Below are positions 45,980 to 57,665 of a stretch of DNA of 64,000 nucleotides, piece by piece. The position numbers and the translations under genes are program-made. Numbering within the stretch: position 1 is the stretch's first letter; every line of letters starts with the position of its first letter. Source of the stretch: Apodemus sylvaticus (Eukaryota > Chordata > Mammalia > Rodentia > Muridae); contig NC_067495.1 of assembly GCF_947179515.1 (NCBI RefSeq), forward strand, positions 61,179,015 through 61,243,014, written 5' to 3'. The notes below the pieces were generated by a model that worked only from the letters and a program-made list of their open reading frames with translations, was not told where the DNA came from and did no database searches.

Positions 45980-46780
45980 ATTTTTCCTTTATTGTTTGGG
46001 AGTATCATTCATGCATGTAATGCATTTTGATCAAATTCACCACCTTCCCTCCAACCCAATGATTTCCCTATCACCTAACTACTTTTGTTTTCTAAATTTA
46101 TGTGCACTTACAAAGCCCTCACTGAGTCTCCTTATGCAGGTGTGTGGAAGATCATCGACTTGGGGCATCTCAGGGGCCACAATACCTGAGGAAAATTTGC
46201 TGTCCTTCCCCCAAGAAGCCATCGATTGTCAATATATACTTCATGAGTCCCTCCCCACTTCATGCTGGGATTGTGTCTGATTGGTCATGTATGCAGTCAC
46301 TGCTGCTATGTGTTCATCCATGCAATGGTGCCATCATGCCTCTTTCACTACAGACGTCCACAACCTCTAGGTATTACAATCTTTCTGCCCCTGCTTCCCC
46401 AATGATCCTGAGCCTTGGGAAAAGGAAGTTTGATATAGTTTTCCCATTTAGACCTGAATACTCACTCCATGGTCTCTTGATTTCTTCATGATGACCAGTT
46501 GTGAGTCTCTGTATTTATTATCATTTACTGTAAATTAAAAAAAAAAAGAAGCTTCTGTTACATTTCTAGGGGATAAAACTTCCCCTAGGAAGTAGGGGAT
46601 CTCTGTATTTATTATCATTTACTGTAAATTAAAAAAAAAAAAGAAGCTTCTGTTACATTTCTAGGGGATAAAACTTCCCCTAGGAAGTAGGGGATAGTAC
46701 AGCAAACTTCCTGCTCTTACAATCTCTCTGTCCCCACTTCTGCAATGATCCCTGAGCTTTAGATACAGTTGTGTTGTTGT
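45980..46780 (-). mobile_element. Lx-type L1 3' fragment containing a tandem duplication
   Basis: Reverse-complement L1 wording: cattcatgcatgtaatgcat, then aatgatttccctatcaccta and caggtgtgtggaagatcatc. The 46507-46695 duplication lies inside. Confidence 0.6.
46507..46695. repeat. 94/95-bp near-perfect tandem duplication
   Basis: Copy 1 is 46507-46600 and copy 2 is 46601-46695. The only difference seen is one extra A in the A-run of copy 2. Each copy contains ctaggggataaaacttcccc and an A11-12 run. Confidence 0.97.
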
Positions 46781-47089
46781 AAATGTATCAACTGTGGCTG
46801 GGTACCACACAGTCATTTGTTCTCTGCATTTTAATTGGCTCTGGCTTTATATAATGGTCTTCATCTGTTAAAAAGCAGCTGTGTCTTTGATGAGGGATGA
46901 AAGGCACACTTACCTGTGGGTATAAGAATAAATACAATGTACTTAGGAATTAAACTAGTGGCTAGAAGGCTAGGTTTCCAGGAACTGGCATGGTTTAGCT
47001 CTAGTTGAGCAGGCCTTAAGTCAATTAGAGAGATGTTAGTTACCATCAAGGTATGTGTGCCACCATAGCACCCTTAGAGGTATCTTGTC

Positions 47090-47995
47090 ATTGGAGTCAT
47101 TGTTTTAGTTCATGGGCATCATAGCTGAGTAGGACTCCTGACTGCTTCCCTCCCTTGGAAGTTTGTATGACATTTCTGATGCCATGAAAGCTTCAGGGAG
47201 GAGGCTTTCAAGTCAGAACCAGCTCAGATTCTCTGAGCCCTGGATCTAAAGACATGGTGCCTCTGGGAGGCCCCCAAGGGCAACTGCAATAGCTTAGAAT
47301 GGTTTTGGACCTTCTTGGACAACTCTGACCAACAACTCAATAAGGAGTTTCTCATGCCCAGTACCTAGTAGTCTATGGCTCTTGGGAGAGTATTTTCAGT
47401 TGAAGTGAGAAAATTTCATTTCAACTATATATACATTTATATGTACACAGAGACATATATATTATAAAACTTTAGGTAGATAATATGATTCCTTATGGCT
47501 TTTATAAATGTCAGAAAAGCTATATTATAAAACTTTAGGTAGATAATATGATTCCGTATGGCTTTTATAAATGTCAGAAGTATCATCAACATGACTGCCT
47601 AAAAACTGGACCTGAACAAGGATGCCACCAATAGTCAAGCTAACATGGAACAAAAAAATCTCATAGGGTTTCACCTTTAGACAAAGAACTTCAAGCAACT
47701 AAGCAACTAAGCTGGAGAAATAGTCTTCCCCAGGAAAGAGCAATGCAAACTGGTTATCTAAATCCAAGTGATTAGCCTTGAAATAATAAACATTAAAATA
47801 GGATGCAGACTGAGAAGGTTGTACTTACATATTCTGTGTGTGTGTGTGTGTATGTGTGTGTGTGTGTGTGTAAAATGACAATCAAAAAATAGAGGCCATG
47901 AAGTTGAAAGAAAACAATGGGTGATTCCTAGGAAGGTTTGGAAGGAGGAAAGAGAGCAGGAGAAAACAATGTAATTACAATTTAAGTTCAAAAAT
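47090..47995 (+). mobile_element. Lx-type L1 3' UTR
   Basis: Rodent L1 3' wording: catcaacatgactgcctaaa, then gttatctaaatccaagtgat, aaatagaggccatgaagttg and a tail aatgtaattacaatttaag. It contains the 63-bp duplication and a (GT)n at 47835-47872. Confidence 0.7.
47458..47583. repeat. 63-bp near-perfect tandem duplication
   Basis: Copy 1 is 47458-47520 and copy 2 is 47521-47583. The copies differ at very few bases (ccttatgg versus ccgtatgg). Confidence 0.95.
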
Positions 47996-48316
47996 TAAAA
48001 ATAACATATGGACTTAAAAAGGAAGTTTCTCTTGTGAGAAATGAAAAATGGGTATGATAAGAATTTGGTGGCAGTTTATTAATATGTCCATGTAGCAGAA
48101 TTGCTAATTAACAGAATTTAGTATTGGGGGTCTCTCCTAAGGCCTGCAAACTAGCCCATCACAGGGGTTTGGCCAGTTAACAGTACCAGACATGTGTTCT
48201 GCCCTTTGGAAAGGATCTTAAATCTAGTAAGAAAAGTGCTTAGATACTCCCCCAATATTCATGCTACTGTTGCATCAGTGGGTACATAGCTGTGTGAGTT
48301 TGTTATTTTTAAGTGT

Positions 48317-48356
<40 letters not shown>

Positions 48357-49090
48357 GTGCTCCATAGTTTGGTTCTGGAAAGCTGACTGGTGACCAGGGT
48401 AAAGAAAGAAGAGATACATGTACAGAAAAGTGGGATGTGCACATTCTGACGGAGCAGCACCAATTATGGCACAATTGGAAACTCAGGCATGTATTATGTA
48501 CAGCACAGCTAGTCTTGGCAAGGGTCTCTGTAGGAGACCAATCTCAGGCTGTAAACATCCAAAAGTGGGAAGATGCAGCTGCTAGCTTTTTAACACACTG
48601 ATCCAATTGTTCGTGAACCCTTGACCTTGCACACACTGTCAATATTTACACTTGGACCAGAAGACAGAGTCTCATAGGTCTGATGCATTGGTCCTTGACA
48701 TGGTCATACCTGTGTCCAACAATAAATATTTACTCAGGACTTAATCTACTCTTTACACATTTACTCTAGGCTTCTTAAGGTCCCCACAGGCAATAGTTAA
48801 ATTTAAATTTGATATCAGATATTGTGAAACCACCAGCATTGCTTTTTATCAAGATTGATTTGGAGAGAGAGAGAGAGAGATCTTCAGTGTAAATTTTGTA
48901 TTTGGCTAGGTTGTAGGCCTTGGGAGAGACCCCCAATACTAAATTCTGTTGATTAGATATTCTGATACATGGACATATTAATAAACTGCCACCAAATTCT
49001 TATCATTATACCCATAGATTAGTTTATCTTTCATTTCTCACCAGAGAAACTTCCTTTTTAAGTCCATGTGTTATTTTTAATTTTTGAATT
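47985..49090. repeat. Long inverted repeat around a 770-bp spacer
   Basis: The left arm, about 47985-48150, is the reverse complement of the right arm, about 48916-49090. Shared words include aacttaaaaaggaagtttctc-like, ggtggcagtttattaatatg and attgggggtctctc. The left arm includes the L1 3' tail, so an L1 end plus its flank exists in both orientations. Confidence 0.8.
48318..48352. repeat. (GT)n microsatellite in the inverted-repeat spacer
   Basis: About 17 GT units. Confidence 0.95.
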
Positions 49091-49540
49091 ATAATTCCAT
49101 TATGTTTCTTTTTCATGAAGAATGTATGGAAATTCTGGAAGTCTGATGGGGATTACATTGATTCTGTAGATCCCTTTCAATAATATAGCTATTCCACAAT
49201 AACATGTCTGTCGATTCATGGGTATGTGATGTTTTTCGATGTTCTAGGGTGTTCTTCAATTTCTTTCTTCTTGTTTAACCTTCCATTTATCTTTATTTAG
49301 TTTCTGTCACCTCCTTTACTATGTTTATGCTGAGGTATTTTATTTGTTTGAGGGTCTTACAAATGCAACCGCCCAATTTCTTTCTCATCACAATTATTAT
49401 TTGATAAGAAGAGCTATTGATTTTTTTGTGTTTTTATTTTTTTTAAGCCCCTGCTTTGCTGAATGCATTTATCAGATCTCAGAATTCTCTGGCAGAATTT
49501 TTTAGAGTCTTTTAATAACAGGAACATATCATCTACAGAC
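49091..49540 (-). mobile_element. L1 ORF2 fragment
   Basis: The plus strand is reverse-complement L1 ORF2 wording: ttcttcaatttctttcttct, then tttatcagatctcagaattc and atcatctacagacaggga. Confidence 0.6.
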
Positions 49541-50238
49541 AGGGATGAAACAAGTTCTTCTAGAGAGGTAACTCCTAAGATGGGCCAAGAAGAGCATTCT
49601 GTTCCTTGGAGAGCAGACGGCCCACGACAGGTGAATGAAATGATAGGCAAATTTAGATGAGCAGAGGGGAGGCCAGGAGTAGATAGGGAAAATTGGAAAA
49701 AAAAACTACAATAAAGACTGCTCGGTGTTTATTATGGTTAAAATGATAGCAGTTGCTAATTTCTGGATTCCATCCCAAGCTTCCTGTCTGAAGAGGAGTT
49801 CCAGCACCTTCATTTCAACGAGCTTTAAAGGGAGCTTTTGATGACATCTAAATGTGCAAAACAGATTGACATCTGAGATACACACCCATCAAAGGATGAG
49901 GAAAGATAAGTCTACACTGAAAGACAGAACACAGGGGAACAATTTTCTCTAGGATCTGTTACTTTTAAATAAGCCCACCAACCTTAATGATTTTAATGCT
50001 GGTGGCCTGTGTATCATACTTGAGAAAGTTTGCCTCTAAGGTGACGTAGTGCTGAGCATGTGGGCTTTGGGTCTGCAATCTACATTTTAAATGCAGGTAA
50101 ATATATTACCTATGAAATCTCTGGCAAATGAATTAATGTATTTGAAAATATGGCTAGGGCTAGTGAGAATGCACTCCATCGCATTGTTGTAAGAATTAAA
50201 TAAATATCCATATGCCAAATGTTTAAAACAGAAATGCT
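49541..50238. other. Unique sequence, nothing recognised
   Basis: No gene or repeat identified. Confidence 0.35.
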
Positions 50239-50239
50239 C

Positions 50240-50375
50240 AAAAGCTGGGCTTGGTGGCAGATGCCTAAAATCCTAGTGCTTAGTTGCCTGAGGTGGAAGA
50301 ATTGTGGGTTCAATGCCAGGTTAGACTCTATAGTGAGACCCTGTCTCACAAACAAACAAAAGCCCATAAACATTC
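50240..50375 (+). mobile_element. Old B1 SINE
   Basis: B1 order is visible: gctgggcttggtggcagatg, then tagtgagaccctgtctcaca. Confidence 0.75.
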
Positions 50376-50382
50376 CATATTT

Positions 50383-50383
<1 letters not shown>

Positions 50384-50423
<40 letters not shown>
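50384..50423. repeat. (GT)n microsatellite
   Basis: About 20 GT units. Confidence 0.95.
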
Positions 50424-50426
<3 letters not shown>

Positions 50427-53189
50427 CTATTAGTTTTGCTACTTTTATTGTCCCCCATAGTTAGAAGTACAGGGCCAACAAAAGTCTGACTTATGGAAAG
50501 TAGGTTAGGCAATGGACCATTTAAGCAGATTAGCAAAACCAATCAGGAAGTGAAACGGATGGTCTTGTTACCTAAATGGTCTTGTTAGCTAGAGAGGAAA
50601 AAGGGGGACTTAAAAACCTAATAAAAAGACTAAGTGAAGGTTGCCTCCCTTCCTTGCTGGTTTACCTAGGGTCTCTAGTTAGTAAAGGAAGTCACTGACA
50701 GGGACTGTTGCAGCCTGGAGCTCTATCTGGTTGTGTGCATGAAGGAGAGTGAGGGGGGTGTGTGGAGGGGTGGGAGGTGCGGGAGTGCTGGGGAAACAGA
50801 CAACACTTCTTCCAGCCCCTCCTCAGGGAGGATGTGCTACTAGTTACTAAAAGAGACTCACATATTTGAGAAAGACTCAGTTGATTAAAGAATAGCTTAG
50901 GAACCAAGCAACGGCTTAAAACCGTTTTGCGGCTTAAAACCGTTTTGCGGCTTAGGAGTGAGAAGCACCAGGTTCTGAAAATGTCCTCAGATGAACTTAA
51001 AGGAACAAAGGTCTTATCTCCAAGGTGAGCTTTCCAGGGTAAGCATTTGGAGCCATGGCTCCAGCCATGAGACCAAGCTGCTGGTAAGACTTTCAGTCCC
51101 TCTTTCTGGATCTTTATAACTTAACCCTGTCCCAGCTTCCAGTTAAGGGGGACCTAGACTAGAGAAGGAGACAGAACCCAGTTCTTATAAGAAATAATTG
51201 AAGGATCAGGACCCGTTTTGGCTTGTAGTGAAGGTTCAACACTATGTCGTTTCACAGCTACAAAGAAGTGTTGTAAGTCAGAAAGATCAGATGGTGTGGG
51301 ATGGATGTTCAGGGAACAGAATCAGGACCCATTAGTGGACAGACACCATAAGGAGATAATATTCCAGTTCAATACGGGAAATGTATAATAGAATGGAAGG
51401 ACCATAGATCAAGATAGATTTTTTTTGTAAGATGAGGAATATCAGCTGAGGTGGATGACAACGGTATAGTTAAGTATCCCATTCAACTTTGTATCTAAGA
51501 CATCCATTCCCGTGTTTACCAGCCTACTTTCATTCCATATTCCTTGGCTTTCTTAGCCCTGGGCTTTAATGGGCTACTTTAACATCTGGTAACCAGGTCA
51601 CATCTAAATATAACCAGGAAATGGATGCTGGGGGCCCTCTTGATTTTCCCATGGGCCCCAATTAAGTCCATACATGCCTCTCCTTTCTGCTACCATCACC
51701 TCTTCACTCCCAGACTGCCAACAAAGTAGGACACGTTGCTCTGGTTCCCTGCTTTCCTGTCCGCAAAACAAAGCCATAGATTAGGATTTAGGATATGGAG
51801 GCATCAACAGACGATGACAAAACAGCCAATGTGAGCAGGTAGGCCAGAAAACTGAGAACTCTGCCCAAACTCCCAGAGCAGCTGTCCATGCACTAAACAG
51901 CTGCCTCTTACATTTCACTGCCCAGGGAGCTCATTACCATGCAGATTCTGATTCAGGACCTGGAGATTCTGCACTTCTAACAAGCTCCAGGCAATACTGA
52001 TACTGCTGGTCCATGAATCTGAATCACATCAATAACAGGGCCATTATGACAGCTCTAGTTAGCATGGCGATGATCATTCACTGTGCCATGGCAGAATTGT
52101 AAAATGCTCACCAGAAGCAGCATAAATAGGTGAGGGAAGGCTCGAGGTTCTCCAAAGGGGATGAAAGGGTTACCTGCTCTTCAGGCACTTCCATATTCTC
52201 TAAGCCCTGAATCTCATTCTCTTCTCTTCCCCCTTTGTCAAAGTGGAGGCTTCCTCGGCACTTCACCTTTCTCCTTTCAAAACAAAGGGGTTTTCTTCAT
52301 TCAACATAATAAGAAATGGGGTCTTTAGCTCAAACTCTCCTCTTCACAAATACACTAAACAGAAAGTTTGCCACAGCCATTTTGGACTTGTAGGCTAGAG
52401 GAACAATCCCACACTGAAGCCTACTTCCACAAGAGGCCCATCCAGTAAGAAAAATAGGGCTATTAGAAACAACTTAGACCCGACTTTATCATCTTTGATA
52501 GGCACCTCCAAAATCATCTTGGTATCCTTGAAAAGCAGCTTTGAAGAGTAAATCCCAGCTTATTCTTATAGCAAGATTGACACTTGTACTTCACTGTCTC
52601 CTCCTACTCTCTTGCCCTCTTTCATAATGGAAGCACAAATATCTCCCCAGAAACAATTGTGCTAACTTTCAAGAGTGGACACCTCATCATTGCACACAGC
52701 CTGGGCTCCCAGCCAAGGAGCCTGGTGTGGGAAACACCAAAGATCTCAAGGAGGGGAAAGGTTTCTGAAAACTAGCCACATCTCAGGGAAGAGGAGGTGC
52801 CACACCGAGTGCTCTTGAACAGCGTTTCCCCTTGTGCTTTGCTCTGCACATGTAGAATGGTGGTGGGCCTCCCAGTCCAGAGGCACATTATACTCCAAGA
52901 GGCTGGAATGAGACCCCTACGAGCCTTTCAGCAGCCTCACCCCACCCCCCATTGAACTTCTGGCCTGGATTAAACTTTTGGCTAGTTAAAATTTAGAGGT
53001 GTCAAGGCCTCTGCCAGCTGGCTGCGGGCGGTGATAGCAGTTCTACCTAGCTGAGAATGAAGACAGGCACAAGAATGAAGAATTGCCAGGACTTTCTGGT
53101 GACTACTGCTTGATAGAAATATTAAGTTTTAGCAATAGCTTGCTTGGAGAATTCATCTGATGAGGAAAGAATCCTCCCTCCCCCATTTC
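50424..53189. other. Repeat-poor unique block
   Basis: Nearly 2.8 kb without a SINE, LINE or LTR that I recognise, which is unusual here. No coding exon was recognised. It contains the 18-bp CpG tandem at 50912. Confidence 0.4.
50912..50954. repeat. 18-bp CpG-bearing tandem repeat, 2.4 copies
   Basis: The unit CGGCTTAAAACCGTTTTG is repeated at 50912 and 50930, with a third partial copy from 50948. Each unit carries two CpG and an AACGG (MYB-type) core on the minus strand. Confidence 0.95.
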
Positions 53190-53280
53190 CTAGCGCTGAG
53201 GCTTGGAAAAAGTTATTTTGCTGCTCTGGGCCTTAGTTTCCCCATCTGCAATCTACTTCCTAATTGTACAGTAGAAACTT
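53190..53280 (-). mobile_element. MIR SINE fragment
   Basis: Reverse-complement MIR wording: gctctgggccttagtttccc, then catctgcaat. Confidence 0.55.
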
Positions 53281-53491
53281 CATACTGTGGCTATTTGGGA
53301 ATGTGCTTGTCACAATGTATGTACTTTGTATGTGTTCTTTCCCTTGACATGGAAAAATCCACTTATTACAGAAAGCTGGGACAAAGAGTCCAGTAGTAAA
53401 GTTTGGACAAATACCAAATTAGTAGTCTGTAGAGTTCATACCCCCCAACAAGTATTAAGGCCAGATAATTAGGTAAAACATCTCTCAGAAG

Positions 53492-53638
53492 CCACACATA
53501 CCAGAGTACATGTCTTTAATCCCAGTAGTTGAAAGGCAGAGGCATATGGACCTTTGTGAGTTTGAGGCTAGCCTGGTCTACATAGAGAGTTCCAGGATAG
53601 CCCCAGGACTACACAGTGATACTCAAACAAACAAACAC
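53492..53638 (+). mobile_element. B1 SINE, moderately old
   Basis: Landmarks: gtacatgtctttaatcccag, then gaggctagcctggtctacat and (CAAA)n tail. Confidence 0.85.
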
Positions 53639-54029
53639 AATGATAACAATGGAGCACTTCTCCTGCATGACAGTGCACTATCTGTCACAAACATAGCTCT
53701 TCTTCTTGGTTCATGAGTCTCTTGGGTCAACTATCTTAGCCAGGTTCTTTATAGTGTCTTTCTTGTGAACAAAAGAAGTCATTTGCAAGACAGCTTGCCA
53801 GAGGAAATCTTCCCGTGTGAAGCTAATTAGGCCATGAAGTCTATTCAACTTTGCCCTCTCACACCTGAGTCTTCCCTGATCTTGTTCTTCAGTCCGTCCC
53901 TATTCTCTGCCTGTCACCTGTCACCTGGCCGGCTTCTACAGGCCACCTTAAATGGGAGGGAGACTGTTCAGACTACTAATCTAGGCTGGGTACTTGGACT
54001 TTACCTCAGCACTTCGCACACCTGCATGT

Positions 54030-54152
54030 GTGACTAGACCCTTTCCCACTAGACGAGAAGCTCTTGGCTGAAGGACAGTGACTATTTGTTTATATCATGT
54101 GCCTGGCAGATGGCATGTGCTCAAAATCTTTGTTGACTGACTAAATAACCTT
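54030..54152 (+). mobile_element. L2-type LINE 3' end
   Basis: Wording tagacgagaagctcttggct, then catgtgcctggcagatggca and a tgactgactaaa end fits the L2 3' end. Confidence 0.5.
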
Positions 54153-54475
54153 GGCAGTCACTTTGAACTCTGGGTTTTTAGAGTAACAAGGACAGTCCAT
54201 CCTCTCTCACAGCCAATGGAACTGCTATAACTAACCAACGGGAGTCCAGCATGAGAAGGCCTTGGGATACTGAAATGCCACATTCTGTCTCTTCTTTCTC
54301 CTGTTTTCTGTCCTATCTCAGAATATCACTATTGAGGTAGTGACAGAATCTTCGACAACCATTTGGCTTCCACAACAGCAAAAAAAGAATTAGCTGGAAA
54401 TCATGACAGCTCTTTTGGCTTCTCAGAAAGCAAAGCAAGTCCCTAAGAACAGAACACCAGCCCTGGAGACTCAGA

Positions 54476-54476
<1 letters not shown>

Positions 54477-54512
<36 letters not shown>
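54477..54512. repeat. (CA)n microsatellite
   Basis: About 17 CA units. Confidence 0.95.
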
Positions 54513-54515
<3 letters not shown>

Positions 54516-55586
54516 TGGCAGTTGTATAGGAGAGGCCTAGATTGGGGAGTCAAGATGACTCTGGCTTTGAGTGCCAGGAGAAATGTGGTTTCTGAAGTTG
54601 AGAGTCAAGAAGCCTCCCTCCTGCTGAGTGCCAGAGAAGAGTTCCAGAAGGAACTGGAAGTACAGAGAGAGAGCCAGCCCAATAGGCAGCCCTGAAGGAA
54701 CCGCTCATCAGAGGCTCGGATTACGACTGTTCTTCTATGCATTGGCTTAAAAATCGAATTCCATTCCGGACAAATTTCCTTATTGCATGCAAGCTGCTCT
54801 AATTTCAAGAATGTCAAATACACAGCCAAATGCAATTACATTTTAAAGCACAGCACTCACTTGAAATATAGCACAAATTTCTAAACCAATTTTAATCACA
54901 TTACAGAGAGGGCAGACATGCTCAGCAATCTGCAATTCCACCTTATCCAGAGTTTTTCCTGATTAGTTAGAAGAGTGGCCAATTCACTGTCTCCGCCTCA
55001 CTTAGCCTCCTCCTGTTCACGCCACAGTATCAGGTATACACTTAGCCTTATTCTTTATATTACAGACACTGTCTGCTGTGCATTTCTGCCCTGGTACCTG
55101 CTCACTTGAGTCATCACATTCCCTTAATGTTTGAGCAGTGTCTTGGCTGTTTCACTCCAGTACATCCCTATGAACACGGGATTGGCCTTGGATTCCTTTC
55201 GTGTTATGCTTATCCTAGCCCCCACATGGCCCAGGTGATGAATACGAGTTATTTTAAAATGAAAACTCAAAGATCCATGACCAAACAGGGTATATGCAAG
55301 GACAGTGGTACAGCAAGTGGAAGCTGAGCATTCTCCAACCTGATGTGTGAGTCCTGCCTGCACAGTGGATAGAAATGCTTCCAGATCGTGTGATCTCCAG
55401 AAGTCAGCACTGACAGAGCTGTCTGGCCAATTCAAGGCTGATCAGCCTCTGAAGATCTTCACCCTGGGAAATCTAGGTTTTGGTCTCTGGTTTGTCCCAG
55501 AATGTGTCAATGTCTTCATCCAGGCTTCACACAGCCCAACTGTCATCTGTAATGGCCACTTTTGCTGACCCCATCCAGTCTTTGTG
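54513..55586. other. Unique sequence, nothing recognised
   Basis: Short open frames on both strands show no family similarity, and I see no repeats. Confidence 0.35.
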
Positions 55587-55589
55587 TTC

Positions 55590-55597
55590 TGGTTCTG

Positions 55598-55633
<36 letters not shown>

Positions 55634-55750
55634 CAGTTCTCTCTCTCTCCAGTTCTTTCCCCCTCTGCCACCCCTTCTTTCTCCTTCCCTTTCCCTCTCT
55701 CTTTCCTTCTCCCCTTCTCCTTCTCCCTCCCTCCCCCATCTCTCTCACTC
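55590..55750. repeat. Pyrimidine-rich (CT)n / (CCTT)n tract
   Basis: About 160 bp almost free of purines on the plus strand, with ctctgt and ctct runs. Predicted proteins here are low-complexity artefacts. Confidence 0.9.
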
Positions 55751-56011
55751 TGCATACATGTGTATCAGTCACCTCTCATTCCTCCTCTGTGACTCTGTCA
55801 TCTCTGACTGAATCGCTTCACCTTTCTCCATCAGCTCAGCGTGTCCTCTTTGTCCCGCCCCCACAGCTCTCCCTGGGTCCAAGTTGCGTTTCTTTTCTCA
55901 CTCTCAGCATTCTGTCTCCTGCCTATCACTGTACTTGGATACAGAAATGTGCATTCTTCCCTTTGATAAACTCAAAAAACTTAGAAAGGTAGTTTCACTT
56001 AGAAATTAAGA

Positions 56012-56240
56012 GAAAGTGGGTTAGAGAATTGGCTCAAACTTTAAGAGCACTTACTGCCCTTGCAGAGGCTTAGGTTCAAGTCCCAGCATCCACATGGTAG
56101 ATCACAACCATCTGTAGCACCAGCTCTTGGGGGATCCAATACCATGTTCAGACTTGGACAGGAACTAGGCACAAACACGATGCCCAGATAAACATTCAGA
56201 CAAAACACACACATAACAGTAAAATAAAAGAGAGATCCTT
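56012..56240 (+). mobile_element. B2 SINE
   Basis: Head ggttagagaattggctcaaa, then cttaggttcaagtcccagca, catccacatggtagatcaca and an A-rich tail. Confidence 0.85.
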
Positions 56241-56771
56241 TTTTATTTTTTTAAAAAGAGAAAGTAACCCACAGCACATATGTCATTCTCAGCCAGGATC
56301 CTACCCCAAGCCACCTTGCTTCTTCCTGTGGATGCTGTGGTCTTGGAGCTCCATTCCCCCAGCTCCCCAAAGGCACTGCTGGGCAATGCATGAGAAGAAT
56401 GATAACTTAGCCAGACCTCTAGCATCAGATGGAGGAAGAGGGACATATTGCAGCAGACTAAGTGAACTGCACAACTTTTCAGATTCTGGGATTCTATGAG
56501 TTTGACATTTGTGGAACTGAAATGACAAGACAGAATTCAGTTGTGGGCTTTATACACTAAGAGGAACAAGCTAGGATATGTCCAGGTCAACGTGAGGAGG
56601 ATGGAGCAGAGGCTGCTGACCTTATCTTCATGTCCAAATCAACAGGAATTAAATGCCCACTATGCACTAGATACGGAGACAAATACTAAGCATGCAGATT
56701 ACTAAAATATGGACACCTGACTCCAGAGAACTCAGTTGAGTGACCAAACCTAGAAATCTGAGTTTAGTAAC

Positions 56772-56895
56772 AACCATTTACCAAGTGCTTACCATATGTT
56801 ACACACCGCTCTAAACTTTTTGCATGTGTTATTAGTTTTAATCTCCATGTCACAGATGAGGAAACTGAACCCCAGAAAGGTTACATTTGTTGACA
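56772..56895 (+). mobile_element. MIR SINE
   Basis: MIR core wording is clear: accaagtgcttaccatatgt, then cacagatgaggaaactgaac. Confidence 0.8.
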
Positions 56896-57311
56896 GCATA
56901 GTACCATGAAGATTGATTATTGAAAGAGTTGGAGCCGCCAAGCCTGGAATAGAACATTCAAAGGAATGTTGAATTTCTTGTCCTCAGTCTTCTGTCAAAG
57001 TCTAAGAGAATGTATGTATCTGCATTTGGGATCTATTCCCAGTGGGATCCCCGAGGGACAGACCTGGAATCCAAGACTGGAAGCTGGTCTTGACTTCCAA
57101 AGAGGAAAAGCATGAAACATCTGTCTTAGGAGTCAAAGCTGTCTGTGGCTACAACAGGCTGTCCAGGAGATGGAGAACACTCAAACAGAGGCTAAATGAC
57201 CACTCACAAAGGGAAGAGGACAAAAAGAGGCTACCAAAGACTCTTGCGAGTCTGAGGAGCTGTGCATTTCTGTTTTCTGGTGGCACACTATCTTGAAAAC
57301 CCATAATAAGC
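56896..57311. other. Unique sequence, no gene recognised
   Basis: The open frame at 57042-57296 starts at GTG rather than ATG and shows no family similarity. Confidence 0.35.
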
Positions 57312-57454
57312 CGAGGGGGTGGGAATGGTGCACACCTTTAATCCCAGCACTTGGGAGGCAGAGGCAGGCGGATTTGTGAGTCCAAGGTCAGCCTGGTCTA
57401 CAGACTAAGTTCCAGGACAGCCAGGGCTACACAGAGAAACCCTGTCTTGAAAAA

Positions 57455-57505
<51 letters not shown>
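57312..57505 (+). mobile_element. Young B1 SINE with long poly-A
   Basis: Near-consensus body (cacacctttaatcccagcac, then gtcagcctggtctacagact) followed by an A run of more than 30 and (AAAAG)n. Confidence 0.95.
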
Positions 57506-57606
57506 CCATAATAGCTTCTTTAACATGCCCTAGGAATTAGCCATATGTTCACCGACAGAGATTAACCATCCCTATTCTGTACACAGGAGCCACACTATCT
57601 CCTCAT

Positions 57607-57665
57607 GCTTATCTATCTGTCTGTCTGTCTGTCTGTCTGTCTGCCTGCCTGTCTGTCTATCTATC
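57607..57665. repeat. (CTGT)n/(CTAT)n microsatellite
   Basis: Mixed CTGT, CTGC and CTAT units. Confidence 0.9.

Noticed and set aside
55480..55992. 170-residue Ser/Pro/Leu-rich frame
   Set aside because: It reads a pyrimidine-rich (CT)n tract, so the open frame is expected by chance.
57042..57296. 84-residue basic/charged frame
   Set aside because: It starts at GTG, has no recognisable domain and sits next to a MIR; chance is likeliest.
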